Source of the DNA: an uncultured Blautia sp.
GTDB lineage: Bacteria > Bacillota > Clostridia > Lachnospirales > Lachnospiraceae
Reading direction: 5' to 3'
Length of the DNA stretch: 8,224 bases
NCBI GenBank assembly: GCA_900543715.1
Contig: UQSX01000109.1
Span: 1-8,224, forward strand
Part shown: in pieces, positions 6,975-8,224 of the stretch
Layout: each line of letters starts with the position of its first letter
Position numbering within the stretch: position 1 is the first letter of the stretch
Position numbers and translations under genes: made by a program
Notes under the pieces: generated by a model
Told to the model about the DNA's origin: nothing
What the model saw: only the letters and a program-made list of their open reading frames with translations
Database searches by the model: none

Positions 6975-6996
6975 TTTGGAAAAAACTCATTCCAAA
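6975..6996. promoter_or_regulatory. Small inverted repeat just upstream of the ATPase -35
   Basis: TTTGGAA (6975-6981) and TTCCAAA (6990-6996) form a perfect 7-bp inverted repeat with an 8-nt spacer, ending 3 nt before the -35 hexamer. It could be a binding site for a regulator. In AT-rich intergenic DNA, arms this short also arise by chance, so this is a weak call. Confidence 0.25.
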
Positions 6997-6999
6997 GTA

Positions 7000-7028
7000 T
7001 TGACGAAGCGGCATTGCGGGATTATTAT
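7000..7028 (+). promoter_or_regulatory. Sigma-A-type promoter for the P1B ATPase
   Basis: -35 TTGACG (7000-7005, five of six), a 17-nt spacer and -10 TATTAT (7023-7028, five of six). Start point expected near 7035, inside the palindrome described at 7032-7055. Confidence 0.75.
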
Positions 7029-7031
7029 ATG

Positions 7032-7055
7032 TTTAACGATTAAATAATCGTTTAA
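7032..7055. promoter_or_regulatory. Palindromic operator candidate at the ATPase transcription start
   Basis: AACGATTA (7035-7042), AA, TAATCGTT (7045-7052) is a perfect 8-2-8 palindrome, extended by TT/AA after one mismatch on each side to 24 bp. It begins about 7 nt after the -10 box, where a bound repressor would block RNA polymerase. AT-rich palindromes at this place are typical of ArsR/SmtB-family metal sensors (CadC, CzrA, ZiaR) that control Zn/Cd export ATPases. The repressor gene is not in the window, so the assignment to that family is inference. Confidence 0.6.
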
Positions 7056-7096
7056 TAAATATCAACAGATATATTCTTTCAGGAAGGAGAATCCTT

Positions 7097-8224
7097 ATGA
7101 ATAAGAAACAGAAGAAAATGCTGGTCCGTATCCTCATAGCGGCGGTTTTGCTGATCGTTTTGAACTTTATACCGGTAACAGGCTGGCTTAGATTTGTGCT
7201 GTATCTGGTTCCTTATCTTGTGATTGGCTATGACATATTGCTAAAGGCCGCTAAGGGGATCCGGAACAAACAGGTATTTGACGAATGCTTTCTTATGGCG
7301 GCAGCGACCATCGGAGCGATTGCACTTGCTCTCTATGAGCAGAGCGGGGACTATACAGAAGCCATTGCGGTTATGCTGTTTTACCAGATCGGTGAATGGT
7401 TCCAAAGCTATGCAGTGGGAAAAAGCCGCCGGAATATCAGCGAATTAATGGATATACGCCCGGATTATGCCAATATCGAAAGGGACGGGAAGCTGGAAAA
7501 GGTAGATCCCGATGAGGTGGAGATCGGCAGTGTGATCGTAGTACAGCCCGGAGAAAAAGTTCCCATTGACGGGATTATTTTAGAAGGAAGCTCCACTTTA
7601 AATACCAGCGCCCTTACGGGAGAAAGCCTTCCCAGAGACGCCGGTGCCGGAGATGAGATCATCAGCGGATGTATTAACATGACCGGAGTGCTGAAGATCA
7701 GGACTACCAAAGAATTTGGCGAATCTACGGTATCCAAGATCCTGGACCTGGTGGAAAACGCCAGTTCCAGAAAGTCACGCTCTGAAGACTTTATTTCCAA
7801 ATTTGCCCGGGTATATACTCCTGCGGTATGCTATGGGGCACTGGCGCTTGCCCTTCTGCCTCCATTGGTGAGGATGATCGGTCTGGGGCTGTCTCCGGAC
7901 TGGCATACATGGATTTACAGAGCGCTTACTTTCCTGGTCATCAGCTGCCCCTGTGCATTGGTTATCAGCATTCCACTTAGCTTTTTTGCAGGAATCGGAG
8001 GGGCCAGCAAGGCCGGCGTTCTGGTAAAAGGCTCTAACTATCTGGAGACTCTTTCTCAGACGAAAATCGTTGTATTTGATAAGACAGGAACTCTTACTCA
8101 GGGAGTATTTGAAGTGAATGGTATCCATCACAGCCAGATGGAGGAAGAAAGATTAATAGAGTATGCGGCCCTGGCAGAAAGCGCTTCTTCTCATCCCATC
8201 AGCAAGAGCCTTCAGGCTGCATAT
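7097..8224 (+). CDS. Heavy-metal P1B-type ATPase, N-terminal 376 residues (3' end outside window)
   Basis: An inner-membrane metal-export pump of the ZntA/CadA kind (Zn2+/Cd2+/Pb2+), by family. The ATG follows AGGAAGGAGA by 6 nt, and the frame stays open to the window end. Segments look membrane-spanning at about 9-26, 32-50, 64-80, 87-101, 240-262 and 276-300. The actuator motif TGES is at 174-177, the metal-binding CPC of TM6 at 284-286, the phosphorylation motif DKTGT at 328-332 (Asp328), and the SHP motif of the nucleotide domain at 365-367. About 300 residues, including the ATP-binding domain and the last two helices, lie outside. Many family members begin with one or more CxxC-bearing HMA domains; here only about eight residues precede TM1, so none is present. 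CPC with LMAAATIGA in TM3 favours the Zn/Cd group (P1B-2) over Cu pumps, but the decisive TM7-TM8 residues are not visible. A palindrome over the promoter suggests metal-responsive control. Confidence 0.92.
   Translation, partial: MNKKQKKMLVRILIAAVLLIVLNFIPVTGWLRFVLYLVPYLVIGYDILLKAAKGIRNKQVFDECFLMAAATIGAIALALYEQSGDYTEAIAVMLFYQIGEWFQSYAVGKSRRNISELMDIRPDYANIERDGKLEKVDPDEVEIGSVIVVQPGEKVPIDGIILEGSSTLNTSALTGESLPRDAGAGDEIISGCINMTGVLKIRTTKEFGESTVSKILDLVENASSRKSRSEDFISKFARVYTPAVCYGALALALLPPLVRMIGLGLSPDWHTWIYRALTFLVISCPCALVISIPLSFFAGIGGASKAGVLVKGSNYLETLSQTKIVVFDKTGTLTQGVFEVNGIHHSQMEEERLIEYAALAESASSHPISKSLQAAY

Noticed and set aside
7084..7096. AAGGA-GAA-TCCTT hairpin hiding the ATPase ribosome binding site
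   Set aside because: A 5-bp stem with a 3-nt loop is too weak to argue for control of translation.

Overview
The window looks like chromosomal DNA from a low-to-mid GC Firmicute, most likely a gut-type clostridium of the Lachnospiraceae kind. This rests on strong AGGAGG-type ribosome binding sites, sigma-A-like TTGACA/TATAAT promoters, TyrA with a C-terminal ACT domain, a Gram-positive-type AroA, and corrinoid-activator (RACo) and EF-G2 family relatives typical of anaerobes. The genus cannot be told from the sequence alone. I see no mobile element, CRISPR array, rRNA or tRNA.

Layout. Positions 1-1978 (+) hold the 3' end of a glycerate kinase gene, followed 31 nt later by a 510-residue RACo-like ASKHA-domain ATPase that lacks the family's usual N-terminal [2Fe-2S] domain. 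That gene converges on a minus-strand aromatic amino acid operon (4416 down to 2033), tyrA then aroA. The two are separated by one bidirectional terminator with perfect 16-bp arms; its left arm is the last codons of the ASKHA gene and its right arm begins in the aroA stop codon. tyrA has its own well-formed promoter and a roughly 90-nt leader that can fold. Divergent from tyrA is a full-length EF-G-like translational GTPase (4714-6801, +) of the EF-G2 type, with non-canonical GTPase motifs. It is followed by an orphan 13-bp hairpin and a good intrinsic terminator. The window ends inside a heavy-metal P1B-type ATPase (from 7097, +) that has no N-terminal metal-binding domain. Its promoter is overlapped at the predicted start point by a near-perfect palindrome that looks like a metal-repressor operator.

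How the genes relate. TyrA and AroA act in the shikimate/aromatic pathway and are translationally coupled. The other units (glycerate kinase with the ASKHA protein, EF-G2, metal ATPase) appear to be separate transcription units with no obvious shared task. Most of the window is ordinary core metabolism. The parts most worth a second look are the altered EF-G paralog, the ferredoxin-less RACo relative next to glycerate kinase, and the operator at the metal ATPase promoter.
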